A stretch of DNA of 64,000 nt. It comes from Dactylorhiza incarnata (taxonomy: Eukaryota > Streptophyta > Magnoliopsida > Asparagales > Orchidaceae). The stretch spans positions 6,200,001-6,264,000 of the forward strand of contig JAWHQI010000065.1 in NCBI GenBank assembly GCA_033032865.1, read 5' to 3'. Under the pieces are notes generated by a model that ran no database searches, was not told the origin of the DNA, and saw only the letters and a list, made by a program, of their open reading frames with translations. A program made the translations under genes and the position numbers. Shown here piece by piece: positions 32,245 through 42,300 of this stretch. Within the stretch, counting starts at the first letter, position 1. Each line of letters opens with the position of its first letter.

Positions 32245-32262
32245 TGGTGCGGTGGGTGTGGA
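32245..32262 (+). promoter_or_regulatory. Degenerate primer binding site of the gag-only Tat element
   Basis: TGGTGCGGTGGGTGTGG, resembling the TGGCGCCGTCTGTGGG site of Tat elements with several mismatches. Tentative. Confidence 0.4.
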
Positions 32263-32509
32263 AAGTGGCCAGCACAGAAAATCTCAAGCTGAGCTCCATG
32301 GCTGGAGATGTATCCGACCCAGGCCACTCGCAGCCGCTGGTGGCTATGGTGACGATGGAGATGTTCAAAAACTTCAAGCGGGAGGTCCTGCAGACCTTGC
32401 AGATAGCTTTTGCCATGAGAGGCGAATGCGAGGGAGGAGGTGGTCCGGATGTACCGCCCTAGCAGTTGGGCGAGAACTTTCCCGACCGGAAACTCGGGAA
32501 GATGTTGTC

Positions 32510-32765
32510 GGCGGGGGCGAGTGGGGAGGCATCCGACCCCCACCCGCCCGACCTCCAAAGGGGGGGTGAGTGGGGAGGCAGTATGCTCCCAATCGCCCAG
32601 CCCCAAGGGGGCGAGTGGGGAGGCGGCATGTTCCCGCTCGCCCAGCTCCAAGGGGGAGAGTGGGGAGGCGGTCTGCTCCCACTCGCCCAGCCCCAAAGGT
32701 GGGCGAGCAGTGAGGCATCCGACCCCCACGTGCCCCGCCCCAAAGGGGGTCGAGCAGAGGCGGGT
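32510..32765. repeat. Hairpin array inside gag, about 5 units
   Basis: Units of 44-50 bp with GGGCGAGTGGGGAGG and CTCGCCCAGCCCCAA, clearly the same family as the LTR minisatellite but with a different centre. Translates to Gly/Trp-rich repeats (GGEWGGG). Confidence 0.8.
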
Positions 32766-32772
32766 GGGCGAG

Positions 32773-32774
<2 letters not shown>

Positions 32775-32807
<33 letters not shown>
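32775..32807. repeat. G33 homopolymer
   Basis: Uninterrupted G run inside the gag frame. Length may be unreliable in any assembly. Confidence 0.93.
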
Positions 32808-32808
<1 letters not shown>

Positions 32809-33735
32809 AGTTCCTTTTGTGAGTTGATCCTCTCGGCCCCGGTTCCAGAGGGGTTCAGGGGGGCGGAGATGTCTTACTACTCCGGCAAGGATGACCCAGT
32901 CCTGCACCTGTAGTGGTTCGAGGACATGGTCTCTATCAGGCCTATGTCAGATGTCTTCCAGTGTCGGCTCTTTGCCACTAACCTGAAGGATAAGGCAAGG
33001 GACTGGTTCCACCAGCTCCCCGTGGGGTCTATCTGGGCCTTCAAGGATCTGCGTCGAGGTTTCCTGCTGCGCTTCTCGACGTCGAAGAAGAGGAAGAAGG
33101 ATGCTGAGACACTCTTCAAGATCAAGCAAGAGACAAGGGAGTCACTGGCTCACTACATTGACGGGTTCTAGGAAGAGGTCATGCAAGTCCAGGAGGTGCC
33201 AGGGTTCAGCCTCCAGGTCGCCTTCATAGTGGGGCTGCGGGAGGGGTTCTTCAAGATGAGCTTAAAGCGGAAGATCCCTTTATCCTTCGAGGAATTGATG
33301 GAATGGGCGGAGAAAGAAATTGAGAGTGAGGAGGCCAACCTGGAGTTCGCAAAAAGGTTGGCCAAGCTGAGTGAGCCGGAGGAAAGGCAGCAAAGAGAGG
33401 GCATGGGAGATCCCGAAAGAAAGTTTGACCAAGGAGAGGGTAACTTCCAAGGGGAGAGACCCGACCCCCCAAGGTGGAGGCAGGGACCGAGGGCACCCCC
33501 TCCACCGTCTCAGCAAGCCATGGCGATTGGCTGGGGAAGAAGGAGGAGAGCCAGGAAAGCAGAAAGAAGAGGAAGAGGAGGGGATAGGGTGACATTACCC
33601 TACTGTGACATTCACGAGGAGGAAGGTCACACGATGTCCACCTGCCTCGAGTTTTTGGAAATAAGGGAGGCAAGGGGTCCGATGCAGCAACAACAACAAC
33701 CGGAGGGGATCGAGGAAAACCATGGCTGGGAGTAA

Positions 33736-33862
33736 GAGACCAAGTTCTGGTTTCCATACTTAGTTTTTTCTACCCTCAAGTCCATGTAGTACGATGTTTT
33801 GCTTTCATACTTAGTTTTTTCTCACATGTAATATGATGACTAATGTGATGAAAGGTTTTCAA
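33736..33862 (+). other. Spacer between gag and tandem arrays
   Basis: Contains a short duplication of CATACTTAGTTTTTTCT (near 33757 and 33808). No gene. Confidence 0.7.
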
Positions 33863-35496
33863 AGTACTTAGCCCCAATGCTGGCCCGCTGGCCAGGCTCC
33901 CACCAAGCTGGCAGGGTCGGGGACCGCTCGGTGGCCGGAAGTTCTCAAAGTACTTTGCCCCGATACTGGCCCGCTGACCAGGCTCCCACCAAGCTGGCAG
34001 GGCCGAGGATCGCCCGGTAGACAGAAGTTCTCACAGTATTTAGCCCCGATGCTGGCCCGCTAACTAGGCTCCCACCAAGCTGACAAAGCCGAGGATCGCT
34101 CGGTGGCCGGAAGTTCTCAAAGTACTTAGCCCCGATGCTGGCCCATTGACCAGGCTCCCACCAAGCTGGCAGGGCCGAGGATCACTCGGTGGCCGGAAGT
34201 TCTCAAAGTACTTAGCCCCGATGTTGGCCTGCTGACCAGGCTCCCACCAAGCTGGCAAGGCCGAGTATCGCTCGGTGGCTGGAAGTTCTCAAATTACTTA
34301 GCCCCGATACTGGCCCGCTGACCAGGCTCCCACCAAGCAGGCAGGGCCGAGGATCGCTCGGTGGCTTGAAGTTCTCAAAGTTCTTAGCCCCGATGCTGGC
34401 CTGCTGACCAGGCTCCCACCAAGCTGGTAGGACCGAGAATCGCTCGGTGTCCGGATGTTCTCAAAGTACTTAGCCTCGATGCTGGCCCGCTGACTAGGCT
34501 CCCACCAAGCTGGCAGGGCCGAGGATCGCTCGGTGGCCGGATGTTCTCAAAGTACTTAGCCCCGATGCTGGCCCGCTGACCAGGCTCCCACCAAGCTGGC
34601 ATGGCCGAGGATCGCTCGGTGGCTGGAAGTTCTCAAAGTACTTAGTCCCGATGCTGGCCCGCTGACCAGGCTCCCACCAAGCTGGCAGGGCCGAGGATCG
34701 CTCGATAGCCGAAAGTTCTCAAAGTACTTAGCCCCGATGCTGGCCCGTTGACCAGGCTCCCACCAAGCTGGCAGGGTCGAGGATCGCTCGGTGGCCGGAA
34801 GTTCTCAAAGTACTTAGCCCCGATGCTGGCCTGCTGACCAGGCTCCCACCAAGCTGGCAGGGCCGAGGATCGCTCGATAGCCGAAAGTTCTCAAAGTACT
34901 TAGCCCCGATGCTGGCCCATTGACCAGGCTCCCACCAAGCTGGCAGGGTCGAGGATCACTCGGTGGCCGGAAGTTCTCAAAGTACTTAGCCCCGATGCTG
35001 GCCCGTTGACCAGGCTCCCACCAAGCTGGCAGGGTCAAGGATCGCTCGGTGGCCGGAAGTTCTCAAAGTACTTAGCCCCGATGCTGGCCTGCTGACCAGG
35101 CTTCCACCAAGCTGGCAGGGCCGAGGATCTCTCGGTGGACGGAAGTTCTCAAAGTACTTAGCCTCGATGCTGGCCCGCTGACCAGGCTCCCACCAAGCTG
35201 GCAGGGCCGAGGGTCGCTCGGTGTCCGGAATTTCTCAAAGTACTTAGCCCTGATGCTGGCCCGCTGACTAGGATCCCACCAAGCTGGCAGGGCTGAGGAT
35301 CACTCAGTGGCCGGAATTTCTCAAAGTACTTAGCCCCGATGCTGACCCGCTGATCCCGCTCCCGCCAAGCTGGCAGGGTCGAGGATCGCTCTGTGGCTGG
35401 AAGTTCTTAAAGTACTTAGCCCTGATGCTGGCCCGCTGACCAGGCTCCCACCAAGCCGGCAGGGCCGAGGATCGCTCGGTAGCCGGAAGTTCTCAA
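33863..35496 (+). repeat. Tandem array A: 19 units of 86 bp
   Basis: Unit starts AGTACTTAGCCCCGATGCTG and holds GACCAGGCTCCCACCAAGCT. First unit at 33863 and array end at 35497 give exactly 19 x 86 bp. Units differ by scattered point changes and keep constant length. Confidence 0.95.
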
Positions 35497-35508
35497 ACTA
35501 CCTAGCCC

Positions 35509-36630
35509 TGAGAAGGTTCCGCTAGTCGGGCTTTCACTAGTCGGCAAGGCAGGATGACCTCTGGGTAGGCTAAGTAGTTTTTTCCCCCGAGATGGCTCCG
35601 CTAGTCGGGCTCTCACTAGCCAGCAGGGCAGGACGATCTCTCGGGGAGGCTAAGTAGTTTTTCCCACGAGATGGCTCCGTTAGCCGGGCTCTCACTAGAT
35701 GGCAGGGCAGGATGACCTCTCGAGGAGGCTAAGTGGTTTTTTCCCCCGAGATGGCTCCGCTAGCCGGGCTCTCACTAGTCGACAGCGCAGGACGACCACT
35801 CGGGGAGGCTAAGTAGTTTTTCCCTCCGAGATGGCTCCGCTAGTCGGGCTCTCACTAACCGACAGGGAAGGTCGGCCTCTCGGGGAGGCTAAGTAGTTTT
35901 CCCCCGAGATGGCTCCGCTAGCCGGGCTCTCACTAGCCGGCAGGGCAGGACGACCTATCAGGGAGGCTAAGTAGTTTTTTCCCCCGAGATGGCTCCGCTA
36001 GCTGGGTTCTCATTAGCCGGTAGGGCTGGACAACCTCTCGGGGAGGCTAAGTTGTTTTTCCATAGAGATGGCTCCGCAAGTCGGGCTCTCACTAGTCGGT
36101 AGGGCAGGACGACCTCTCGGGGAGGGTAAGCTGTTTTATCCCCCGAGATGGCTCCACTAGCCGGGATCTCACTAGCTGGCAGGGCAGGATGACCTCTCGG
36201 GGAGGCTAAGTAGTTTTTTACCTCGAGATGGCTCCGCTAGCCGGGCTCTCACTAGCCGGCAGGGCAGGACGACCTCTCGGGGAGGCTAAGTAGTTTTTTT
36301 CCCCTAAGATGGCTCCGCTAGCCGGGCTCTCACTAGCCAGTAGGGACAGACGACCTCTTGGGGAGGCTAAGTAGTTTTTTTCCCCCGAGATGGTTCCGCT
36401 AGTCGGGCTCTTACTAGCCGACAGGGCAGGACGACCTCTCAGGGAGGTTAAGTAGTTTTTTCCCCCTGAGATAACTCCGCTAACATGGCTCTCACTAGTC
36501 GGCAGGGCATCGCGACCTCTCGGGGAGGCTAAGTAGTTTTTACCCTCGAGATGGTTCCACTGACCGGGCTCTCACTAGCTGGCTGGGCAGGATTGTCCTC
36601 TCTAGGAGGCTTAAGTAAATTTTTTCCCTG
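35509..36630 (+). repeat. Tandem array B: 14 units of about 79-80 bp
   Basis: Unit starts GAGATGGCTCCGCTAGCCGG and ends GGCTAAGTAGTTTTTTCCCC. Length varies by the T/C run. The core GGCTCTCACTAGCCGGCAGG aligns with array A (GGCTCCCACCAAGCTGGCAG), so A and B look like diverged descendants of one repeat. Confidence 0.93.
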
Positions 36631-36716
36631 GGGCGATGAGGAGTCTTCTCAATGTCACTCAGCGCCACTCGCTGAATATGCAGGGTTAGACTTTTCTTTC
36701 CGAGCGTGTACCCGCT

Positions 36717-36732
36717 CGAAAAGAGCGGGGAT
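36717..36732 (+). promoter_or_regulatory. Polypurine tract of the gag-only Tat element
   Basis: GAAAAGAGCGGGGAT before TGTACAACCCT; same as the tract at 28528-28541. Confidence 0.75.
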
Positions 36733-36734
36733 TA

Positions 36735-37970
36735 TGTACAACCCTATATTCGATGAGTGGACCCCCGGGACCCGAGATGTCTTTAGGCCCGACATTTTTT
36801 AACACCACCCCCGACAAGGAGGGGAATGGGGGAATTTTCTGGGCGGACCCGATAAGGGGTGCGAGTGGTGGAGGCGGGTGGCCTCCCACTCGCCCATCCC
36901 AGTAGGGGTGGGGGGGAGAGTGGTGGAGGGGGGCAGGCTCCCACTCGCCCAGCCCAGTATGGGGGCGAGTGGTGGAGGCGGGCGGCCTCCCACTCGCCCA
37001 GCCCAGTAGGGGGGAGAGTGGTGGAGGTGGGTGGCCTCCCACTCGCCCAGCCCCGTAAGGGGGCGAGTGGTGGAGGCGGGCGTCCTCCCACTCGCCCAGC
37101 CCCGTAGGGGGGCGAGTGGTGGAGGCGAGCGGCCTCCCACTCGCCCAGCCCCGTGGAGGGGCGAGTGGTGGAGGAGGGCGGTCTCCCACTCGCCCAGCCC
37201 CATAGGGGGGCGAGTGGTGGAGGCGGACGGCCTCCCACTCGCCCAGCCCCGTAGAGGGGCGAGTGGTGGAGGCGGGCGGCCTACCACTCAACCAGCCACG
37301 CAGGGAGGCGAGTGGTGGAGGTGGGCAGCCTCCCACTTACCCAGCCCCGTAGGGGGGCGAGTGGTGGAGGCGGACGGCCTCCCACTCGCCCTTCCCCGTA
37401 GGGGGGTGAGTTATTGAGGCGGGCGGCCTCCCACTCACCCAGCCCCATAGAGGGGCGAGTGGTGGAGGCGGGTGGCCTCCCACTCGCACAGCCCCAGTAG
37501 GGGGCGAGCAGGGGAGGCGGCCAGCCCCCTCTCGGCCAGTCCCAAGAAGAGGAGGCGGTATGTGTTTAGTATCTCGGAACAACGGGATTTGGCTGTTAGC
37601 AGACCAAACTGGGGGGTATTTTCGTAATCTCTTAGGCCAGAGTCTGGCTATTGGCAGACCAAGCAAGGAAATCTATAATTAAGACCAAGGGGGCGCCTTT
37701 GAAGGTAGATCACTCTCTTAGGCTACTCTCTCCCTAGTTCTCTGGTAGGGGAAAACTGCCTCCAAGGGTGCCCCAAGCTCAGCATTGGCTTGGGAGGGGA
37801 AGCGCTCTTTGATCTTCCGGGTGTGTTGTGGGACCTCCTCGCTGAGCCCTCGGTCCTGTTCCTAGTTCCTTAAGTCTTCGGCCTAGCGCTCTCCCTTGAG
37901 AGAAGTAGGTGTGAGGACACCCCCTCTTTTGGGGACCCCGAACTCCACAAGAGACCAAGTATTGGTTTCA
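36735..37970 (+). repeat. 3' LTR of the gag-only Tat element
   Basis: Starts TGTACAACCC and ends GGTTTCA, running into a TA tract; terminal bases differ slightly from LTR 1. The hairpin minisatellite (about 36860-37510) has roughly 13 units against 18 in LTR 1. Confidence 0.87.
36860..37510. repeat. Hairpin minisatellite in 3' LTR, about 13 units
   Basis: Same 49-bp unit with GGGCGAGTG / CACTCGCCC arms. Unit count and variants differ from the 5' LTR. Confidence 0.92.
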
Positions 37971-38269
37971 ATATATATATACTCCCTCTATGGTGTAACA
38001 TGTTGTGAATATTGCCCTCAATATTCCCTTAATTTGAAGAGGCATCACTCACAATGCTAAGGACATATTGTGTAACATCTCATTTTCTACTAGACCCCCT
38101 AACTCCAATTTAGGGTGAGACAAGTGGTGAGTATGGAGAGTTTGAGCTAGATTGCAGCTTTATGACTCATAGAGTTAGGTGAACTCACACTTGCAAATTG
38201 ACTCCTCCAATAGATGATAAACACTCCAAGGAATGCTATAGACCCAAAAGCCCCATCATGGGGTCACCA

Positions 38270-38640
38270 ATTGACCCAATTTGACCAAAGTCAAACTTGG
38301 GTCAACATAGGTCAAATCCTCCCCGATAAGTTCAATTGAACCCCAAAGCATGAAATTGACTTCACCCCTAGTCTTAGAACATCATGGGGGACCTAATTGA
38401 CCCAAAAGCCCCATCATGGGGTCAACAATTTGACCAATTTGACCAAAGTCAACATTTCCCCAATTTTGGTCAAAATCACACCTTTGGGTCAAATTGGCTC
38501 ACTTAGGTCTTCACCATGACTCAACCAACCTTGGGTGGTGTCACTGGACTCAATGTCAACACATTGGACCAGTCAACACACCCAATTGACCAAGTCAACC
38601 CAAAAGTCAACATAGGGTCAACTTTGCCTAAATTGGACTT
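38270..38640. promoter_or_regulatory. Dense cluster of TTGAC/GTCAA motifs (W-box-like)
   Basis: About 20 TTGAC or GTCAA pentamers in 370 bp, many as TTGACC, for example TTGACCAAAGTCAA. TTGAC(C/T) is the core bound by plant WRKY factors. Lies near the start of the long solo LTR. Confidence 0.6.
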
Positions 38641-40639
38641 AATTGGAATTAATCCAAATTCCAATGGATTAAGGCCCTCACCCAAAGCCCACTCTGAAGC
38701 CCATAGGTCTAATGACCAGCCTTGCCCCCTATTTCCAACATGCAAAGACATGCACGGGGGCAAAAGTGGAATTTTTCCCCTCCTCCATTAAGAACAAAGA
38801 GGATTTTGAGGAGAGCTTGCCATGTGGCCCTCCTCTCCCCTGCGCAAGACCAAATCTGACCTCCTCCATAACTCCTCAGCCGAATTTGGGCTGAAATGGT
38901 GCCACTTGGTGGCTGGGAGGAGCATCCAAGGAGGAGGCCGAAAATCACCAACTCAAAACCATATGTACAGCCCATATCAGCCACTTTAGACCCTTCCAAT
39001 AGCTTCAGAACATTGAGAGGAGTGGGGCTAGTGTCCTGGAGTGAAGCAAACCGTGGAGAATCAAGGAATCAGGGAGGAACGCCGGAGCTCGCCACCACTA
39101 ATGGCTGCTAACAAAACAGCCACCCCCGAACCCAATTGAGCCCACCATCACCTTCAGAACCTTGAGAGCAGCTGAAATCCACTACTGGAGTGGAGCTTTT
39201 GATCCAGAAACGGGGTTTTGAGCAATCTCGCCGCCGACAGCTAATAGCATGTCAGCCCGCCGGATAACTCACCTCCAAGCTCGCCCGAGGTACGATTTCT
39301 CCCCCTCTCCCTCTGTGCTAGTATCTAGGTCCATTTAGGAGAGAAATCGGGCTCAATTGAGCCCGATCCCATGTGAGATTGAGGGAGAAAGTCCGAGCTT
39401 TTCTTCTTGCTCGGGATCGCCGGAGACGGGCTCTCAGGCGGCCGTGCCGCCGTCAATCGATGGCCACCACCTCAACGGAGGTGGTGGAGGCGGTGGCCGG
39501 CGGTGGTGGGCCGTGGATGGCCGGGAAATGGAGGAGGGAAGTCACCCAGTCGGGGGAAATCACAGCCTTTGGCTCATCGGGGAAGATGAAGCAGAACCGT
39601 CCGATCTGGATGGTTAGATAGCCGCAACCCATTTTATTTAAATTAAACCTATTCAAATGATTTTTGTCACACTATACACAGATTTTGTAAGTAGAAATTG
39701 AAGGCCTTAGAAGCCGAAAATGGAAAATTTTCCAGAGACAACTATTGTAGGCCTTGATGTCTACTTTTATTAGAAACTGAAATCAGACCATTTGGATCTC
39801 TGTAGGACCCACAACACTCCTTTTTGTGAGGCTGGTCAAAACCAAATCCAGAACTTTAGGAGTGCATATCTTCTTATTGGAAGGACTTATGAAGCTGTAA
39901 TTTGGTACATGCATGCATGTGACCTAAACATAGCTTAAGTTTAAATATCAGATTTTGTGGAGATACTTTTTCTATAGTTTTGTTCAAAACTTAGAAAATT
40001 AAATAAATAAAATATTTTGAGTTATATAACTCCGAATGACCCCATATTTTGGTGAGGGCTTCTTTAGGTTATGTATGGGATCTGGTTAAAATTTCATCAC
40101 ATGTGCATGAGTATATTTCTCTGAACTTCAAAATGAAGTTTGGGTCTTAAGAGGAAAAATTGGGGTGCTAATAGTCAATTTGGGCTTTTGAGCTTTTTGA
40201 TGGAATTGAAGGTGGGAATCACCTTGCATGCCTCTGAAACCTTGGGGTTAGTGTATGTCATGAGGATATACATCATTGACATAAGTTTCATGATTATTGG
40301 AAGTTATTTTCCTAAAGTTTTTAATTAAATGAAAATTGTCACACTTTTAAATTAATGAAATAATTTGAATCATAAACTTAGGGATAAATCCAAAACTCTG
40401 GGAAATGGATCTTTGACTGGAAAGGCACATTTAGGAATTTTTGTTGGAATTTTTGAACCTTATTTATTTCTCTGAATTTGATTTATTTGGTTAGGTCAAT
40501 TTATTCAAATATGACATTTAGGTCTCATATGCATTTGGAGAATTATGAAATTATTCTAATAGGTTTTCTTGGTGATTCTATAGCTTTGTAAATTTTATCA
40601 TAATTTTTAGATGAATTTTTGTGGTAATTATCAATTTAT

Positions 40640-41420
40640 TGAGGAAAAACCCCCTTTTGTAATTAATTAATTAAATGGGGTAAAATAGTTTTTAAAATTT
40701 TAAATCTCTGGATTTAGTGTTTTTAGATGATTTTTATACTAGGATAATTTTCTCAGAATTTATAAAGACATATTAATGGTAGTTGTAGTGTAAATTCCTA
40801 TTTGCACCCCCATTTATGTTAAATAGAAATTATGGTCAAAAATTCCTGTTAAAAATGTGAAACTTAGGATATGGTGTTCTTAGACCATTATTATGCCATG
40901 ATAATTTTCCCAAAATTTATTGAAGTATTAACATAGCACTTGTAGTGTAAACCCTTATACGCACACCAAATGTAACAAATGATAATTAAGCGTAAAGACT
41001 CCTTGGAATAATATGAAACTTAGGCATTGCTGTTTTTAGGTCAATAACATACTTCTGTGATTTATTCAGATTTTATTGAGACCTGTAGGTGGTAGTTGTA
41101 GTGTAAACTCTTATTGGCCACCACTTGTATTAAATGAATATTGTGGGTTTAAAATGTTTGGAAAAATATGATCTTCTGGAGATAGTGTTTTTATGTCAAT
41201 ATGAAGCTACTGTAATTTTTCCAGAATTTTAAGAAGTCTAATTTCAGTACTTGTAGTGTAAAGCCATTTTGTCTCTCCTTTAAAGATAAATAGAAATTAT
41301 GGGTTTAAAATGATTGAAAAAATGTGATCTTCTGGAATTAATGTTTTTATGTCAATATGAAGCTACTGTAATTTTCCCAGAATTTTAGGAAGCCAAAATC
41401 TTATACTTGATGTGTAGAAG
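40640..41420 (+). repeat. Diverged tandem repeat, about 156-bp period, 5 units
   Basis: The anchor TTGTAGTGTAAA recurs at 40783, 40940, 41096, 41251 and (as TTGATGTGTAG) 41407, spacing 155-157 bp. Between anchors, phrases such as GTGTTTTTA and ATAATTTTCCCAGAATTT recur. Confidence 0.8.
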
Positions 41421-41963
41421 TTATTTTTCCATTCATTCATTGATAATTAGGGATCTTGGTTATTTAATTGCTGGAAAGATATGAAATATTGGAAATCTTG
41501 TTGTCATGTCACATTTCATCTCTAGAAGGAAATTTAACAAATTTGAATTCACTAGCATGATACCTCCTTCCCTTTTAGATTCAGATTAGTAATTAATGAA
41601 TCTTTATAGAGGTCAAAATTATATGAAATATGCTTGGATTTTGATCATCCCTTATTTTATCCACTATGACCTATGACAAAATTAGAAGTCATTTGGAAGT
41701 AATTTGACCAAGGTTCCATCATAGGAATCTAAGTAGTTATATGTCGTGGTCTGCGGATAGTGAAAATCATTATGATGAATAGGTCAATATAATCACAAGG
41801 AAATCGGTGAGAATTTGATTATAACAAGAGATGAGTATAGACCACTTAGAGGGCTAGAGTTTATTAGGGTTGAATCCAAAAGAACGATTGCTTAGGAGCG
41901 GGATAAAACGTAAGGCGTGAAAACACTTAAGATATAAAGAGTATTGAGAGGGTGGAAGGTTAG

Positions 41964-42300
41964 GTCTGGGTAGTCACCAAGAATATTGATTGTCCTGGAA
42001 AGGGGTTGGGCATCATCCCATCACATACCCTAGTACCTTGCGAACCCTTCACCGGGTAGCCCTCGGGAAGTCCAGGATCCACCCTAAACTTCCAAGTATA
42101 ATAATAACTAAACAAGGGTAGTCTAAATAGGAGGTTTAATTTAAGTGGAATGATAAGAGGGTAATTTTATGGGTAGATATCAGTAATACTAAGTGTCTTG
42201 GGAAAGGGAACTTTGGGGTGTCATCCCATTGTAGTTCCTAATACCGTAGCGAGCCCTTTACAGGGTAATCCTCGGGAATCCAAGATTAAACGTAAACCGC
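41964..42300 (+). repeat. Two diverged direct repeats of about 150 bp
   Basis: Each reads CATCCCAT, then CCCT(T/C)AC-GGGTA-CCTCGGGAA and a similar tail (AGGATCCACC / AAGATTAAAC). About 200 bp apart, within the long solo LTR. Confidence 0.65.

Larger units (their letters stand above)
32298..33735 (+). pseudogene. gag: Tat-type gag with internal hairpin array and stops
   Basis: From ATG 32298 (MAGDVSDPGHSQ). The N-terminal part stops at 32460-32462, then the frame runs through a Gly-rich stretch made by a hairpin array and a G33 run. The capsid part follows: PVPEGFRGAEMSYYSGKDDP, MSIRPMSDVFQCRLFAT, KARDWFHQLPVGSI, AETLFKIKQETRESLAHY, FFKMSLKRKIPLSFEEL, matching Tat gag. In-frame TAGs at 32911-32913 and 33169-33171 break it. 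An Arg-rich stretch and a C-terminal zinc-binding motif (YCDIHEEEGHTMSTC) end it at 33735. No protease or RT follows. Confidence 0.85.
30743..37970 (+). mobile_element. Tat-lineage gag-only retrotransposon with multiple tandem arrays
   Basis: Two LTRs (30743-32240, 36735-37970) starting TGTACAACCC, a degenerate PBS, a broken Tat-type gag (32298-33735), no pol, then 19 x 86 bp and 14 x about 80 bp arrays, and a PPT. Inserted in a TA microsatellite, so the target duplication is ambiguous: ATAT is present on both sides. Tandem arrays between coding region and 3' LTR are a known trait of Tat/Ogre elements. Confidence 0.88.

Noticed and set aside
34064..35616. Short repeated frames with QLGGSLV and similar
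   Set aside because: Products of the 86-bp tandem array, not genes.
36686..37420. Several overlapping frames in the second Tat LTR
   Set aside because: Same minisatellite artefact as in the first LTR.
39357..39621. Overlapping G-rich frames inside the long solo LTR
   Set aside because: Composition-driven (GGTGGTGGAGG runs), no homology visible, inside a solo LTR.
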